A stretch of DNA of 38,688 nt, taken from NCBI GenBank assembly GCA_015064665.1, contig SVRU01000019.1:1-38688 (forward strand). The letters are read 5' to 3'. Every line of letters starts with the position of its first letter. Within the stretch, counting starts at the first letter, position 1. The DNA comes from Oscillospiraceae bacterium (GTDB lineage: Bacteria; Bacillota_A; Clostridia; Oscillospirales; CAG-272). The notes under the pieces are model-generated. The model searched no databases and had not been told where the DNA came from. It saw nothing but the letters and a program-made list of their open reading frames with translations. This document shows, in pieces, positions 1 through 8,917 of this stretch. The position numbers and the translations under genes are program-made.

Positions 1-3000
1 GCGATCTCTGCAAGATTCTTCTTGCCGATTGCCTTACCTGCTGCTGCGAACTGAGCAACCTGACCGATGTTGGAAGCCTTGGAAGCCTGTCCGCCGGTGT
101 TAGAGTAAACCTCGGTATCAAATACCATTACGTTAACGTCTTCGCCGGATGCAAGAACGTGGTCAAGACCGCCAAATCCGATATCGTATGCCCAACCGTC
201 ACCGCCGAAGATCCAAACAGCCTTCTTGGAAAGGAACTGCTTTTCAGCAAGGATAGCGGGAGCTGCAGGACAGCCTGCCTTAGCTGCAGCTTCGAGCTCT
301 GCAACGAGAGCCTTTGTAGCAGCCTCGTTCTTCGCGCCGTCGTCCTTTGTTGCGAGGAATTCAGCAACTGCTGCCTTGAATGCATCGGATGCCTTCTCTG
401 ATGCTGCCATTTCCTCAAGCTTTGCGATAAGTCTGTCACGGATTACCTTCTGACCGATGAACATACCGAGACCGTGCTCAGCATTGTCCTCGAAGAGCGA
501 GTTGCCCCATGCAGGTCCTCTGCCGCTTTCCTTGTTAACGGTGTAAGGAGTTGCAGGTGCGGAGCCGCCCCAGATAGAAGAACAACCGGTTGCGTTGGAT
601 ATATACATTCTCTCACCGAAGAGCTGGGTGATAAGACGTGCGTAAGAGGTTTCAGCACAGCCTGCGCAAGAGCCGGAGTACTCAAGAAGGGGCTGCTTGA
701 ACTGGCTGCCCTTAACGGATACGTTGATAAGCTCGGGCTTCTCGGAAACCTTAGCTACTGCGTAGTCGTAAGCGGGCTGCTGATCAAGCTGAGTTGCGAT
801 GGGCTTCATCTCGATTGCAGTGCCAAGCTTTGCGTTGTTGTTAACGGGACAAGCCTTAACGCAAAGAGTACATCCCATACAGTCAAGGGGAGATACAGAC
901 ATAGTGAACTTGTAGTTCGTCTTAAGAACGGGCTTAGCCGTGAACTTAGTTACAGCGGGAGCTGCAGCAGCCTCCTCCTCTGTCATAGCGAAGGGACGGA
1001 TACAAGCGTGAGGACATACAAATGCGCAGTTGTTACACTGGATACAGTGCTCGGGGTTCCACTGGGGAACGGTAACTGCAACACCGCGCTTCTCATAAGC
1101 TGAGGAGCCCTGGGGGAAGGTACCGTCAGCATACTTAGCGAATGCGGAAACGGTAAGGGAATCACCCTTCATTGCGCCAACGGGAACAACGATATCGTTT
1201 ACGAAATCAACGAGATCGGCTCTGTTACCGGTAGCCTTAGCTGCGGGAGCGGTTGTGCCTGCATTTGCCCACTCAGCAGGAACGTCAACCAAGGTAAGAG
1301 CATCCTTACCTGCGTCGATTGCGGCATAGTTGAGGTCAACGATAGCCTGTCCCTTCTTAATGTAGGACTTGTATGCAGCCTTCTTCATATAGTCGATAGC
1401 TTCCTCTGCGGGAAGAATCTTTGCAAGAGTGAAGAATGCAGACTGAAGAACGGTGTTCTTAACCTTTGCGTTACCGATATCGATAGCGATCTTGGTAGCG
1501 TTGATGGTATAGAACTTAACGTTGTTCCTTGCAATGTAGGTCTTAACCGATGCGGGAAGATGAGCGTCAAGCTCCTCTGCGCTCCAAGGGCAGTCGAGAA
1601 GGAAGGTTCCGCCGGGCTTAACGTCGCTTATCATATCATACTTCTTGAGGTATGCGTTGTTATGGCAAGCAACGAAGTCTGCCTTATTAATATAGTAAGA
1701 AGACTTGATGGGAGAATCACCGAAACGAAGGTGGGAAATGGTGATACCGGAGGTCTTCTTGGAGTCATACTGGAAGTATGCCTGAATGAACTTGTCGGTG
1801 TGGTCACCGATAATCTTGATGGAGTTCTTGTTTGCACCAACGGTACCGTCACCGCCAAGACCCCAGAACTTGCACTGGATCATATCCTGAGGAGCAGTAT
1901 CGGGAGCGGGCTTCTCATCAAGAGAATGACCGGTAAGGTCGTCTACGATACCAACGGTAAAGTGATTCTTGGGAGCCTTTGCCGCAAGGTTCTCGAAGAT
2001 TGCGAAGATAGATGCGGGAGTAGTATCCTTAGAACCGAGACCGTATCTTCCGCCAACAACCTTAACACCCGTTCTGCCAACCTCAGCGAGAGCTGCGATA
2101 GCATCGAGGTAAAGAGGTTCGCCAAGAGAGCCGGGCTCCTTGGTTCTGTCAAGGATAGCAACGGTCTTTGCGGTAGCGGGAATTGCCTCAGCAAACTTTT
2201 CAGCAACGAAGGGTCTGTAAAGTCTTACCTTAACAAGACCAACCTTTTCGCCCTTTGCGTTAAGGTAATCGATAACCTCCTCTGCAACGTCACAAATGGA
2301 GCCCATAGCTACCATTACGCGATCTGCATCGGGAGCACCGTAGTAGTTAAAGAGCTTGTAATCGGTGCCGAGCTTCTCGTTAACCTTGCCCATGTATTCC
2401 TCAACGATTGCGGGGAATGCATCATAATGGGGGTTACAAGCCTCTCTGTGCTGGAAGAAGATGTCACCGTTCTCAGCAGAGCCGCGGAGAGCGGGAGTTT
2501 CGGGGTTGAGAGCGCGGTTACGGAATGCTGCAACCGAATCCCAGTCAAGCATTTCTGCAAGGTCCTTGTAATCCCAAGCAGCAACCTTCTGAATCTCGTG
2601 AGAGGTACGGAAGCCGTCGAAGAAGTTAAGAACGGGAACTCTGCCCTTGATAGTAGCAAGGTGAGCAACTGCACCGAGGTCCATAACCTCCTGCGCGTTC
2701 GTTTCAGCCATCATAGCGAAACCGGTCTGACGGCAAGCGTAAACGTCGGAGTGATCGCCGAAAATGTTAAGAGCGTGGGAAGCTACGCATCTTGCGGAAA
2801 CGTGGATAACGCAAGGAAGAAGCTCACCTGCAATCTTATACATGTTGGGGATCATAAGAAGAAGGCCCTGCGATGCGGTGTAGGTAGTGGTAAGTGCGCC
2901 TGCTGCAAGTGAGCCGTGAACGGCACCTGCTGCGCCTGCCTCGGACTGCATCTCAACAACCTTAACGTTTGTGCCGACTACGTTTTTAGCAGGCTCACCA

Positions 3001-3155
3001 AAGATGTTCTTGTTGGAAGCAGACCAGGTATCTGTTACCTCAGCCATGTTGGATGAGGGAGTAATGGGATAGATGGCAGCAACTTCTGTGAACGCGTAAG
3101 AAACGTGAGCGGCAGATGTGTTACCATCCATAGAGATTTTCTTTCTCTCTATCAT
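1..3155 (-). CDS. nifJ: Pyruvate:ferredoxin (flavodoxin) oxidoreductase, 3' end outside window
   Basis: Oxidises pyruvate with CoA to acetyl-CoA and CO2 and reduces ferredoxin or flavodoxin; a central cytosolic enzyme of anaerobes. About 1051 codons are visible. The usual length is near 1170, so roughly the last 120 residues lie beyond base 1. The start at 3155 gives a protein beginning MIERKKISMDGN, with GGAGGA eight bases upstream; an in-frame ATG at 3170 overlaps that ribosome site and is less likely. Seen in order: the N-terminal pyrimidine-binding domain (YPITPSSNMAE), the transketolase-type and gamma-like domains, two 4Fe-4S motifs (CIQCNNCAFVCPHAC and CMGCTLCVKACP), then the thiamine-diphosphate domain (CAGCAETSYARL, TGCSSIWGG, GGDGWAYDIG, VYSNTGGQ). 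Strongly biased codon use, which also opens long antisense frames, fits high expression. It is monocistronic at its 5' side with its own promoter. The family assignment is very secure. Confidence 0.97.
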   Translation of the reverse strand, partial: MIERKKISMDGNTSAAHVSYAFTEVAAIYPITPSSNMAEVTDTWSASNKNIFGEPAKNVVGTNVKVVEMQSEAGAAGAVHGSLAAGALTTTYTASQGLLLMIPNMYKIAGELLPCVIHVSARCVASHALNIFGDHSDVYACRQTGFAMMAETNAQEVMDLGAVAHLATIKGRVPVLNFFDGFRTSHEIQKVAAWDYKDLAEMLDWDSVAAFRNRALNPETPALRGSAENGDIFFQHREACNPHYDAFPAIVEEYMGKVNEKLGTDYKLFNYYGAPDADRVMVAMGSICDVAEEVIDYLNAKGEKVGLVKVRLYRPFVAEKFAEAIPATAKTVAILDRTKEPGSLGEPLYLDAIAALAEVGRTGVKVVGGRYGLGSKDTTPASIFAIFENLAAKAPKNHFTVGIVDDLTGHSLDEKPAPDTAPQDMIQCKFWGLGGDGTVGANKNSIKIIGDHTDKFIQAYFQYDSKKTSGITISHLRFGDSPIKSSYYINKADFVACHNNAYLKKYDMISDVKPGGTFLLDCPWSAEELDAHLPASVKTYIARNNVKFYTINATKIAIDIGNAKVKNTVLQSAFFTLAKILPAEEAIDYMKKAAYKSYIKKGQAIVDLNYAAIDAGKDALTLVDVPAEWANAGTTAPAAKATGNRADLVDFVNDIVVPVGAMKGDSLTVSAFAKYADGTFPQGSSAYEKRGVAVTVPQWNPEHCIQCNNCAFVCPHACIRPFAMTEEEAAAAPAVTKFTAKPVLKTNYKFTMSVSPLDCMGCTLCVKACPVNNNAKLGTAIEMKPIATQLDQQPAYDYAVAKVSEKPELINVSVKGSQFKQPLLEYSGSCAGCAETSYARLITQLFGERMYISNATGCSSIWGGSAPATPYTVNKESGRGPAWGNSLFEDNAEHGLGMFIGQKVIRDRLIAKLEEMAASEKASDAFKAAVAEFLATKDDGAKNEAATKALVAELEAAAKAGCPAAPAILAEKQFLSKKAVWIFGGDGWAYDIGFGGLDHVLASGEDVNVMVFDTEVYSNTGGQASKASNIGQVAQFAAAGKAIGKKNLAEI

Positions 3156-3209
3156 GTTTGTGTCCTCCATTCAGTATATAAATTTAAATAATATCGTTTC
3201 CAATCAAAT

Positions 3210-3238
3210 ATTATAGCATAACTTTAAGAAAAAGTAAA
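3210..3238 (-). promoter_or_regulatory. Sigma-A promoter for nifJ
   Basis: On the minus strand TTTACT (3233-3238), a 17-base spacer and TATAAT (3210-3215), with TG one base before the -10 (TGCTATAAT). It lies 55 bases upstream of the nifJ start. Confidence 0.75.
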
Positions 3239-3272
3239 GAGTTTTTTCAAAATCCCAAAAAATGTCAAAAAA

Positions 3273-3887
3273 TTAACAATCACCGTCGAATAACTCGGCA
3301 ATAATTCGTTTATATTCATCATATCCGACGGTCAGGTTTATTGCCTCAATCAAAGCGTTCGCGCTCATATCGCGCGGAAACCCAAGTGCCAATGAGATTT
3401 TTTTGCGTTTTTCGGCAGAGCCAGCGCCACCCGAGAGTCCGTCGTTAAAAAAGTCAAGTTTAGTTAGCATTTTTTGCTCTTTGTCACTTTCGTTTTGGTT
3501 ACACGACCCCCTGTCAATGAACTTTTCAAAGACTTTCTCTAAAACCTCTCTCTTCATTCCCTCAACGCCGAGAAGCCCCGACTTTGACCTCGTTTTCTTG
3601 CGGCTCTCCTTCCCTTCTATTTCGGGAATATAAAGATGATATATCTTTTCCTTTGGCAAGATGCCCGAAATAAAGGAACGTATCTGCCTGCCCCCCGCGT
3701 CCGAGTCGGTCAAGAGGATTATTCCGCGCTCACCGATTTTTTTGATCAGCATCCGCTTCTCTTTTGAGTTAAAAACAGAAAAGCCGTCCGTCGTTATTAC
3801 CGTTGCGTCAAATATTGAAGAGATGGTGCTTTTGTCGTATCTGCCTTCAACAATTATCGGCAGATTAATTCTGATTTTTTCATTCAT
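3273..3887 (-). CDS. rnmV: Ribonuclease M5-like Toprim protein
   Basis: RNase M5 matures the 5S rRNA ends in Bacillota. This 204-residue protein starts MNEKIRINLPIIVEGRYDKS. The N-terminal Toprim domain shows the glutamate motif VEGRYDK and the aspartate motif LTDSDAGG, followed by the C-terminal half typical of the family (GLSGGAGSAEKRKKIS, then a short helical tail). B. subtilis RNase M5 is about 186 residues; here a charged, low-complexity insert (about residues 95-145) links the halves. Start 3887 is chosen because its ATG overlaps the end of nth by eight bases with AAGGA just upstream, which suggests translational coupling; a longer frame would need a rare start inside nth. It is the last gene of dus-maf-nth-rnmV. 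Many relatives sit beside ksgA, so the nth neighbour is less usual. A generic Toprim protein is the alternative. Confidence 0.82.
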   Translation of the reverse strand: MNEKIRINLPIIVEGRYDKSTISSIFDATVITTDGFSVFNSKEKRMLIKKIGERGIILLTDSDAGGRQIRSFISGILPKEKIYHLYIPEIEGKESRKKTRSKSGLLGVEGMKREVLEKVFEKFIDRGSCNQNESDKEQKMLTKLDFFNDGLSGGAGSAEKRKKISLALGFPRDMSANALIEAINLTVGYDEYKRIIAELFDGDC

Positions 3888-4548
3888 TTCCTTTTCCGCC
3901 GTTTTTAATTCTACGTTCACACAGCTCGGCAAGCGGACAGCCGTCGCAAAGAGGCGAGCGCGCCATGCAGACCTCCCGTCCGAACCAAACTATCCTATGG
4001 CAAAAATCCGAGCCCTCTTTTTCATCTATAAGCGACTTCAATATCTTCTCGATTTTTTCGGGATTTTTTTCCTTTTCGGGATACATTCCGAGTCTGCCGC
4101 AAATTCTTATACAGTGCGTATCGCAAACTATTGCGGGCTTTTTGAATATATCACCGAGCAAAAGATTAGCTATCTTTCTTCCCACCCCGGGAAATTTGAG
4201 AAGCTCCTCCATCGTATCCGGCAGCTCGCCGCCGTATTTTTCGACGAGAAGCCTCGATGAGTCCTTGATATTTGCCGCTTTCATTCTGAAAAGGCCGCAG
4301 GGCTTGACTATCTCTTCGATTTCGGTTATATCACCCTCTGCCATATCGCGTGCCGTAGGAAATCTTGAAAACAAATCTATCGAAACCTCGTTAACTCTGG
4401 CATCCGTGCATTGCGCCGAAAGTCTGCCCATAACGAGAAGCTTCCACGGATCGCCTTCAAACCGAAGCGCGCACTCAGCATCGGGATATATTTCTTTTAA
4501 TTTTTCGGCAATTTCAGCTATACGCTTCTTTTTTTCACTCTTGGTCAT
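3880..4548 (-). CDS. nth: Endonuclease III (base-excision DNA glycosylase/AP lyase)
   Basis: Removes oxidised pyrimidines from DNA and nicks at the abasic site. At 222 residues it has the usual length. The helix-hairpin-helix with the catalytic lysine is seen as FPGVGRKIANLLL (about residues 122-134), followed by the catalytic aspartate in CDTHCIRI. The C-terminal 4Fe-4S loop is complete: C-x6-C-x2-C-x5-C in VCMARSPLCDGCPLAELC. The start ATG lies 14 bases inside the end of maf and follows GAAGGAAT, and the stop overlaps the start of rnmV by eight bases, so the three genes are probably translated in a coupled way. Nothing looks damaged. Confidence 0.94.
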   Translation of the reverse strand: MTKSEKKKRIAEIAEKLKEIYPDAECALRFEGDPWKLLVMGRLSAQCTDARVNEVSIDLFSRFPTARDMAEGDITEIEEIVKPCGLFRMKAANIKDSSRLLVEKYGGELPDTMEELLKFPGVGRKIANLLLGDIFKKPAIVCDTHCIRICGRLGMYPEKEKNPEKIEKILKSLIDEKEGSDFCHRIVWFGREVCMARSPLCDGCPLAELCERRIKNGGKGNE

Positions 4549-5107
4549 ATTCCTTCGCCTGCTCGATAAGTTTTTTCGTCAGCTTAAGTCCAAGTCCGAC
4601 TATCGTGTCAAACTCTCCTTCGTATTTTTCAACGAGCTTTCCGCCGATTCCCTGAATTGCGTACGCTCCCGCCTTATCCATCGGCTCACCCGTTGCAACG
4701 TATTCACGTGCCTCTGCCTCACCGAACACTCGGAAGGTTACCGCAGAGCTATCGACACCGCTGAAAACTCTGCCCTTATAGTGTACTGCAACACCGGTAT
4801 GAACGTTATGGCTCTTCCCCGAAAGTGAGAGAAGCATTTTTACGGCGTCATCTTCGTCGGTCGGCTTTCCGAGCGGAACACCGCCAAGCTCAACGAGAGT
4901 ATCCGAGGAAATTACGAGCGCATCGTCGAAAAGTGCGTCTGCAACCGCCCTGCCCTTTCTCACAGCAAGGATTTCAACGCCATCGCGCGGGTGGACACCG
5001 CTTAGAAGTGTTTCGTCGGTTTCTCTTGTAATTATCTCAAAGTCGGGTATTATCCTGCCGAGAAGCTCACGGCGTCTCGGTGATTTTGATGCAAGAACAA
5101 TTCTCAT
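4535..5107 (-). CDS. maf: Maf-family nucleoside triphosphate pyrophosphatase
   Basis: Maf proteins hydrolyse non-canonical or excess nucleoside triphosphates (for example dTTP, UTP or modified bases) to monophosphates and have been linked to septum control. 190 residues, standard length. The family signature opens the protein (MRIVLASKSPRRRELL); further conserved stretches are SSDTLVELGGVPLGKP, the T-G-V motif in VHTGVAVHY, and GAYAIQGIGGKLVEKYEG near the C terminus. Start 5107 is preceded by AGAGGA at good spacing, 11 bases after the dus stop. It overlaps nth by 14 bases. The exact substrate cannot be read from the sequence. Confidence 0.93.
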   Translation of the reverse strand: MRIVLASKSPRRRELLGRIIPDFEIITRETDETLLSGVHPRDGVEILAVRKGRAVADALFDDALVISSDTLVELGGVPLGKPTDEDDAVKMLLSLSGKSHNVHTGVAVHYKGRVFSGVDSSAVTFRVFGEAEAREYVATGEPMDKAGAYAIQGIGGKLVEKYEGEFDTIVGLGLKLTKKLIEQAKEYDQE

Positions 5108-5118
5108 TTTTTATCCTC

Positions 5119-6093
5119 TCATACGGGGTTTATTGCAGAACGCAGAGCCTTCTCAACATCGGTATAGGTTTCTGCTTTGTTAATTTCGGCGCGTATTGCC
5201 GCTGCGCCTTTAAAAGCACGAAGATACAGTGCAATTTGCTTTCTTGCCTCTCTTACCGCAACGCTCTCGCCCTTTTCGGAAATAGCAACGGATAGCTGTA
5301 AAAGAGCTGTATCTATTTTCTCTTCAATATCAGGCTCACAAAACACACCGCCCGACAAAGCCGAGAGTATATCTGAAAACACGAAGGGGTTTCCAATCGC
5401 TGCACGGCCAACCATAATGCCGTCAGCACCGGTCGCCGAAAGCACCGAAAGCGCATCTATGCCCGATGTGACATCTCCGTTTGCAATTACGGGTATATGT
5501 AAACTGCTCTTTACATCTTTAATGATTTCCATATCTGCTCTCCCCGAATACATTTCAACACGGGTGCGTCCGTGAAGCGCAACTAAGGCTGCTCCGCCCT
5601 CTTCTGCCGCCAAAGCACATTCTATGGCATTTCTGGAATTTTTGTCTATTCCCGCACGCATTTTCACCGTTGTGGGAATAGATATATTTGAAGATACCGC
5701 CTTTACTATTCTATAAATCAAATCGGGATCCCTCATAAGAGCCGAGCCCTCTCCGTTTGAAAAAACCTTTGGCACGGGGCAACCCATATTTATATCTATT
5801 GCAACAGGCGGCACGCCGCCGTCCTCCCCCGCCGAAAGCACCTCGGCGGCTTCAGCCATTATTTCGGGCTCAGAGCCGAATATCTGAACAGCGCACGGTC
5901 CCTCGTCAGCCATGATACATGCCAACGCGTGAGTTTTTTTATCCTTAAAGCACACAGCCTTTGCGCTTACCATTTCACTGACAGAATACTCGCATCCGTA
6001 CCTGTGACAGACAAAACGCATCGCCCTGTCGGTAAAACCCGCCATCGGAGCAAGCATCAAGCCGTATTTCAACTCTGTGTTTCCTATCTTCAT
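5119..6093 (-). CDS. dus: tRNA-dihydrouridine synthase (DusB type)
   Basis: FMN-dependent reduction of uridines to dihydrouridine in the tRNA D-loop. 324 residues, normal for the DusB group. TIM-barrel motifs in order: APMAGFTDRAMR at the start, the catalytic cysteine in DINMGCPVPKV, HGRTRVEMYSG, the FMN-binding NGDVTS, and GADGIMVGRAAIGNPFVF; a helical tRNA-binding domain forms the last 80 residues. Start 6093 follows GAGGTAGT. It is the first gene of the dus-maf-nth-rnmV operon, with a clear promoter upstream that is divergent from the deacetylase operon. Confidence 0.95.
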   Translation of the reverse strand: MKIGNTELKYGLMLAPMAGFTDRAMRFVCHRYGCEYSVSEMVSAKAVCFKDKKTHALACIMADEGPCAVQIFGSEPEIMAEAAEVLSAGEDGGVPPVAIDINMGCPVPKVFSNGEGSALMRDPDLIYRIVKAVSSNISIPTTVKMRAGIDKNSRNAIECALAAEEGGAALVALHGRTRVEMYSGRADMEIIKDVKSSLHIPVIANGDVTSGIDALSVLSATGADGIMVGRAAIGNPFVFSDILSALSGGVFCEPDIEEKIDTALLQLSVAISEKGESVAVREARKQIALYLRAFKGAAAIRAEINKAETYTDVEKALRSAINPV

Positions 6094-6121
6094 ACTACCT
6101 CGCAGAAATTATGTCTGATTT

Positions 6122-6150
6122 ATTGTAGCACAAATTTATTTTAAATTCAA
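6122..6150 (-). promoter_or_regulatory. Promoter for dus-maf-nth-rnmV
   Basis: Minus strand TTGAAT (6145-6150), 17-base spacer, TACAAT (6122-6127), with TG one base before the -10. It sits 29 bases upstream of dus and is back to back with the plus-strand promoter at 6158. Confidence 0.7.
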
Positions 6151-6157
6151 GTTAATA

Positions 6158-6186
6158 TTGACACAACATAGCTTTGGTGATAAAAT
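6158..6186 (+). promoter_or_regulatory. Promoter for the deacetylase/beta-helix operon
   Basis: Consensus TTGACA (6158-6163), 17-base spacer and TAAAAT (6181-6186), with an extended -10 (TGATAAAAT). The -10 ends 30 bases before the first gene. Only seven bases separate this -35 from the divergent dus -35. Confidence 0.82.
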
Positions 6187-6216
6187 AAAGTAAAAACTTT
6201 TAGGGGATCTTTAATT

Positions 6217-7047
6217 ATGATGCTGCAATCGGTTTTCAGATTTCCGGGATTTGTAACCCGGGCATGTACGCTCAGCTACGATGACGGAATGATTTACGAC
6301 AAACATCTTATTGAAATAATGCGCAAGCATGGCGTAAAGGGCACCTTTAACCTTAACTCACGGAATCTGTTAAGCACCGACGAAAAATTATTAAAGAGCG
6401 AGGATTGGCTTAACCTCCGCGGCGATGATATCGAAATAGCACTGCACGGATACAGGCATCTTGTTCTTGAAAAATATCCCTCATCGCTCGGACTCCGCGA
6501 TATAATAGCAAATCGCGAGCATCTTGAGAACACTTTCGGAAGGGTGATCCGCGGACTTGCTTACGCAAACGGCTCATATAACGATGAGGTCCTGGAAATG
6601 CTTCGCATGTCGGACGTAGCCTATGCAAGAACGACAAAGGCAACCGAGGATTTTGAAATTCCGACAGAATGGCTTACTCTGCATCCGACCTGCCATCATA
6701 ATCATCCTAAGCTTTTCGAGCTTGTGGATAAATTTCTTCAGGACCCCGTTCCGAACAATTTCTGGACAAGGAAGCCAAGACTTTTCTATCTTTGGGGACA
6801 CAGCTATGAATTCCCGAGGGACGACAACTGGGAGGTTATCGAGCGTTTCTGCGAGATAATGGGAAAGAACGATACCGTTTGGAAAGCTACGAATATAGAG
6901 ATTTACAACTACGTACGGGCGTTTTACTCTCTCAAATTCTCAGCTGACGGCTCATACGCCGAAAACCTTTCCGCTATTGATTTGTATCTGAGATATAACG
7001 ACAGGGATATAATCGTAAAATCGGGCGAGACTGTTTGTACGCTCTGA
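6217..7047 (+). CDS. Polysaccharide deacetylase (NodB-homology) family protein, paralogue 1
   Basis: Predicted metal-dependent carbohydrate N- or O-deacetylase of the NodB/CE4 superfamily. The first metal motif is TLSYDDG (about residues 18-24; family form TFDDG), the second HGYRH (the H-x3-H motif), and later conserved blocks are LHPTCHHNHPKLFEL and LYLWGHSYEFPRD, the latter probably supplying the late catalytic histidine. The catalytic motif begins only about 17 residues from the N terminus and no signal peptide or membrane segment is visible, so a cytosolic location is inferred. The start ATG at 6217 (a second ATG follows at once) is preceded by AGGGGA. A close paralogue follows 25 bases downstream, then a beta-helix gene. 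The true substrate is unknown; chitooligosaccharide-like or other small acetylated sugars are possible. Confidence 0.8.
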   Translation: MMLQSVFRFPGFVTRACTLSYDDGMIYDKHLIEIMRKHGVKGTFNLNSRNLLSTDEKLLKSEDWLNLRGDDIEIALHGYRHLVLEKYPSSLGLRDIIANREHLENTFGRVIRGLAYANGSYNDEVLEMLRMSDVAYARTTKATEDFEIPTEWLTLHPTCHHNHPKLFELVDKFLQDPVPNNFWTRKPRLFYLWGHSYEFPRDDNWEVIERFCEIMGKNDTVWKATNIEIYNYVRAFYSLKFSADGSYAENLSAIDLYLRYNDRDIIVKSGETVCTL

Positions 7048-7072
7048 AATAAAACTTAAAGGAGATAAATTT

Positions 7073-7900
7073 ATGATAATGGAAAGTTTTCTGAGATTTC
7101 CCGGCTTTTTAACCAAAGCCTGCACGCTTAGCTATGATGACGGCGTAAAGGACGATGCAAAACTCATTGAGATAATGCGAAAATACGGTCTTAAAGGTAC
7201 GTTCAACATTAACTCCGTGGCTTTCGAAGGGCGCCACCCTAACAGACACTCTGCAGAAGAAATAAAGGCGATTTTCGGTGACGATACCGAAATTGCTATG
7301 CACGGATACAATCATCTGTCGCTTGCAAAGGTAGAGCCCGCTCTCGCAATGCGTGATGTTGTTGCGGACAGAGAGTGCCTTGAGAAAACCTTTGGAAGAA
7401 TAATTCGCGGCATGGCTTATGCCAACGGCTCGTATAATGACGAGGTCATAGATATGCTTCGCTCGGCAGGCGTGGTTTATTGCAGGACCACCAAAGCGAC
7501 AGAAAGCTTTGATATTCCCGATAATTGGCTGTCATTACATCCTACCTGCCATCACAACCACCCCAGGCTTTTTGAGCTGGTCGATGAATTTTTCGCGGAA
7601 TCCGGAAAGGCTTCTTTCTGGTCAAAAAAACCGAAGCTTTTCTACCTTTGGGGTCACAGCTATGAGTTCCCGAGGGATAACAACTGGGACGTAATTGAGA
7701 AATTCGGACAGAAAATGGCTGAGCGTGACGACGTTTGGCATGCAACGAATATGGAGATTTACAAATACGTTGAGGCATTCAACAGACTGGTATTTTCCGC
7801 CGATCTCACCCTTGTTGAAAACCCGTCGGCAATGGATGTTTATATTTTCTACAAGGGTAACAATATCCTTGTCAAAGCGGGAGAGACCGCGAAGCTGTAA
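7073..7900 (+). CDS. Polysaccharide deacetylase (NodB-homology) family protein, paralogue 2
   Basis: Tandem duplicate of the preceding gene, clearly similar over its whole length (by eye about two thirds identical), so a local duplication is inferred. 275 residues. The same motifs are kept: TLSYDDG near residue 19, HGYNH for the second metal motif, MAYANGSYNDEV, HPTCHHNHPRLFEL and LWGHSYEFPRD. Divergence is concentrated around residues 45-62, between the first metal motif and HGYNH, and at the C terminus, which may mean different substrates. There is no signal peptide. Start 7073 follows AAAGGAGAT. It is cotranscribed with its neighbours, with an 18-base gap to the next gene. Both copies look intact and active. 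Confidence 0.8.
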   Translation: MIMESFLRFPGFLTKACTLSYDDGVKDDAKLIEIMRKYGLKGTFNINSVAFEGRHPNRHSAEEIKAIFGDDTEIAMHGYNHLSLAKVEPALAMRDVVADRECLEKTFGRIIRGMAYANGSYNDEVIDMLRSAGVVYCRTTKATESFDIPDNWLSLHPTCHHNHPRLFELVDEFFAESGKASFWSKKPKLFYLWGHSYEFPRDNNWDVIEKFGQKMAERDDVWHATNMEIYKYVEAFNRLVFSADLTLVENPSAMDVYIFYKGNNILVKAGETAKL

Positions 7901-7918
7901 CTAAGGAGAAGCGATAAA

Positions 7919-8911
7919 ATGAACACTTTGGATTTTGATTTCCGCCTTTCAAGCAAAAAGGACATATCCGACGCCACGGCAGAAATAGAAAAAAGGCTCG
8001 CCGAGTTCGGAGTATGCGAGCTTGGACCGGGCAAATTCTACGTAAGCGGAATAAAAATGCCGAACGGCAGCTCGATTTTCGGCATGGGCGCGGCAACAAA
8101 GCTTATACTCTTGCCCCAAATACAGTCGGGCGCGGCAATCACGCTCGGCTCATTTTGCACCGTCAAAAATCTTGAGATCAGAGGATGCGAAGAAAAAAAA
8201 GAGCTTCCCTCAGAGGTTGGCGAGCGTCACGGCATACTTTTCGAGGGCAGCGCGAGCGAAACGAAAGACTTCGAAAGCCAGAACAAGCATTCAATTATCA
8301 GCGATTGCTTTATTACGGCATTTTCGGGCGGCGGCATAACATTACGCAACACGGGATACTCTCCCCGCTCCTCAATCACCGCATCTAACTGTCATATATG
8401 GAACTCTGGCGCCGGCATTTACATTCCGTATTTCAGCGAGTATCACGAGTTTACCAATATGCTTTGCACTGAAAACCTTTACGGCTGTATAAACAACGGT
8501 GGCAATAATGTGTTCACAGGCTGCGGATTCACCTCTAACAAAACGGGATTTGTAATAGACAACTCAAACGGCAAGGCAAACAACCAGGCTCACGGATGCG
8601 CGGTCGGCTGCACCTTTAACCACTCAGATGACAATAAAGGTGTTGGAATTGCGGTTTACGGCGCAAAATGGGGCTACGTTTTCTCCGCCTGTCAGTTGCA
8701 CTACTCAAAGGTAATAGTTGAAAATTCCACCAACATTACCTTTGATTCATTTACCGTAGGAAAGAAAAGCAGCTTTGAATTTAAAGGCGGCAACCTCTCA
8801 ATGCTGACAAACTGTGCCTTTCTCTTCGAGCCCGACATAAAGGCCGAAGACAACGATAAAATTAAAATAACAAATTGCTTCACCGCTGACGGTGAGGAAA
8901 TCTTACTCTAA
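7919..8911 (+). CDS. Right-handed parallel beta-helix protein (pectate-lyase-like fold)
   Basis: 330 residues. After a short N-terminal segment with GPGKFYVSGIKMPNGSSIFG (the way pectate-lyase/phage tailspike-type helices begin), the protein is a run of short rungs with stacked G, N and C positions such as NLEIRGC, ISDCFITAFSGGGITLRNTG, ITASNCHIWNSGAGIYI and NVFTGCGFTSNKTGFVID. This pattern is typical of parallel beta-helix repeats found in polysaccharide lyases, hydrolases and epimerases. No catalytic set is identifiable by eye and no signal peptide is present. Start 7919 follows AAGGAGA. It is last in the operon with two deacetylase-like proteins, so work on an acetylated glycan is a fair inference. 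A hairpin terminator follows within ten bases. Confidence 0.7.
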   Translation: MNTLDFDFRLSSKKDISDATAEIEKRLAEFGVCELGPGKFYVSGIKMPNGSSIFGMGAATKLILLPQIQSGAAITLGSFCTVKNLEIRGCEEKKELPSEVGERHGILFEGSASETKDFESQNKHSIISDCFITAFSGGGITLRNTGYSPRSSITASNCHIWNSGAGIYIPYFSEYHEFTNMLCTENLYGCINNGGNNVFTGCGFTSNKTGFVIDNSNGKANNQAHGCAVGCTFNHSDDNKGVGIAVYGAKWGYVFSACQLHYSKVIVENSTNITFDSFTVGKKSSFEFKGGNLSMLTNCAFLFEPDIKAEDNDKIKITNCFTADGEEILL

Positions 8912-8917
8912 AAGCAA

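Noticed and set aside
1560..2912. 450-residue plus-strand open frame
   Set aside because: Antisense to nifJ, whose protein is certain. The open frame comes from the strong codon bias of nifJ and its translation resembles no family. Other long plus-strand frames inside nifJ (for example 474-1103) are rejected for the same reason.
3965..4828. 287-residue plus-strand frame across nth and maf
   Set aside because: Lies opposite two secure genes and has no ribosome site or recognisable motif.
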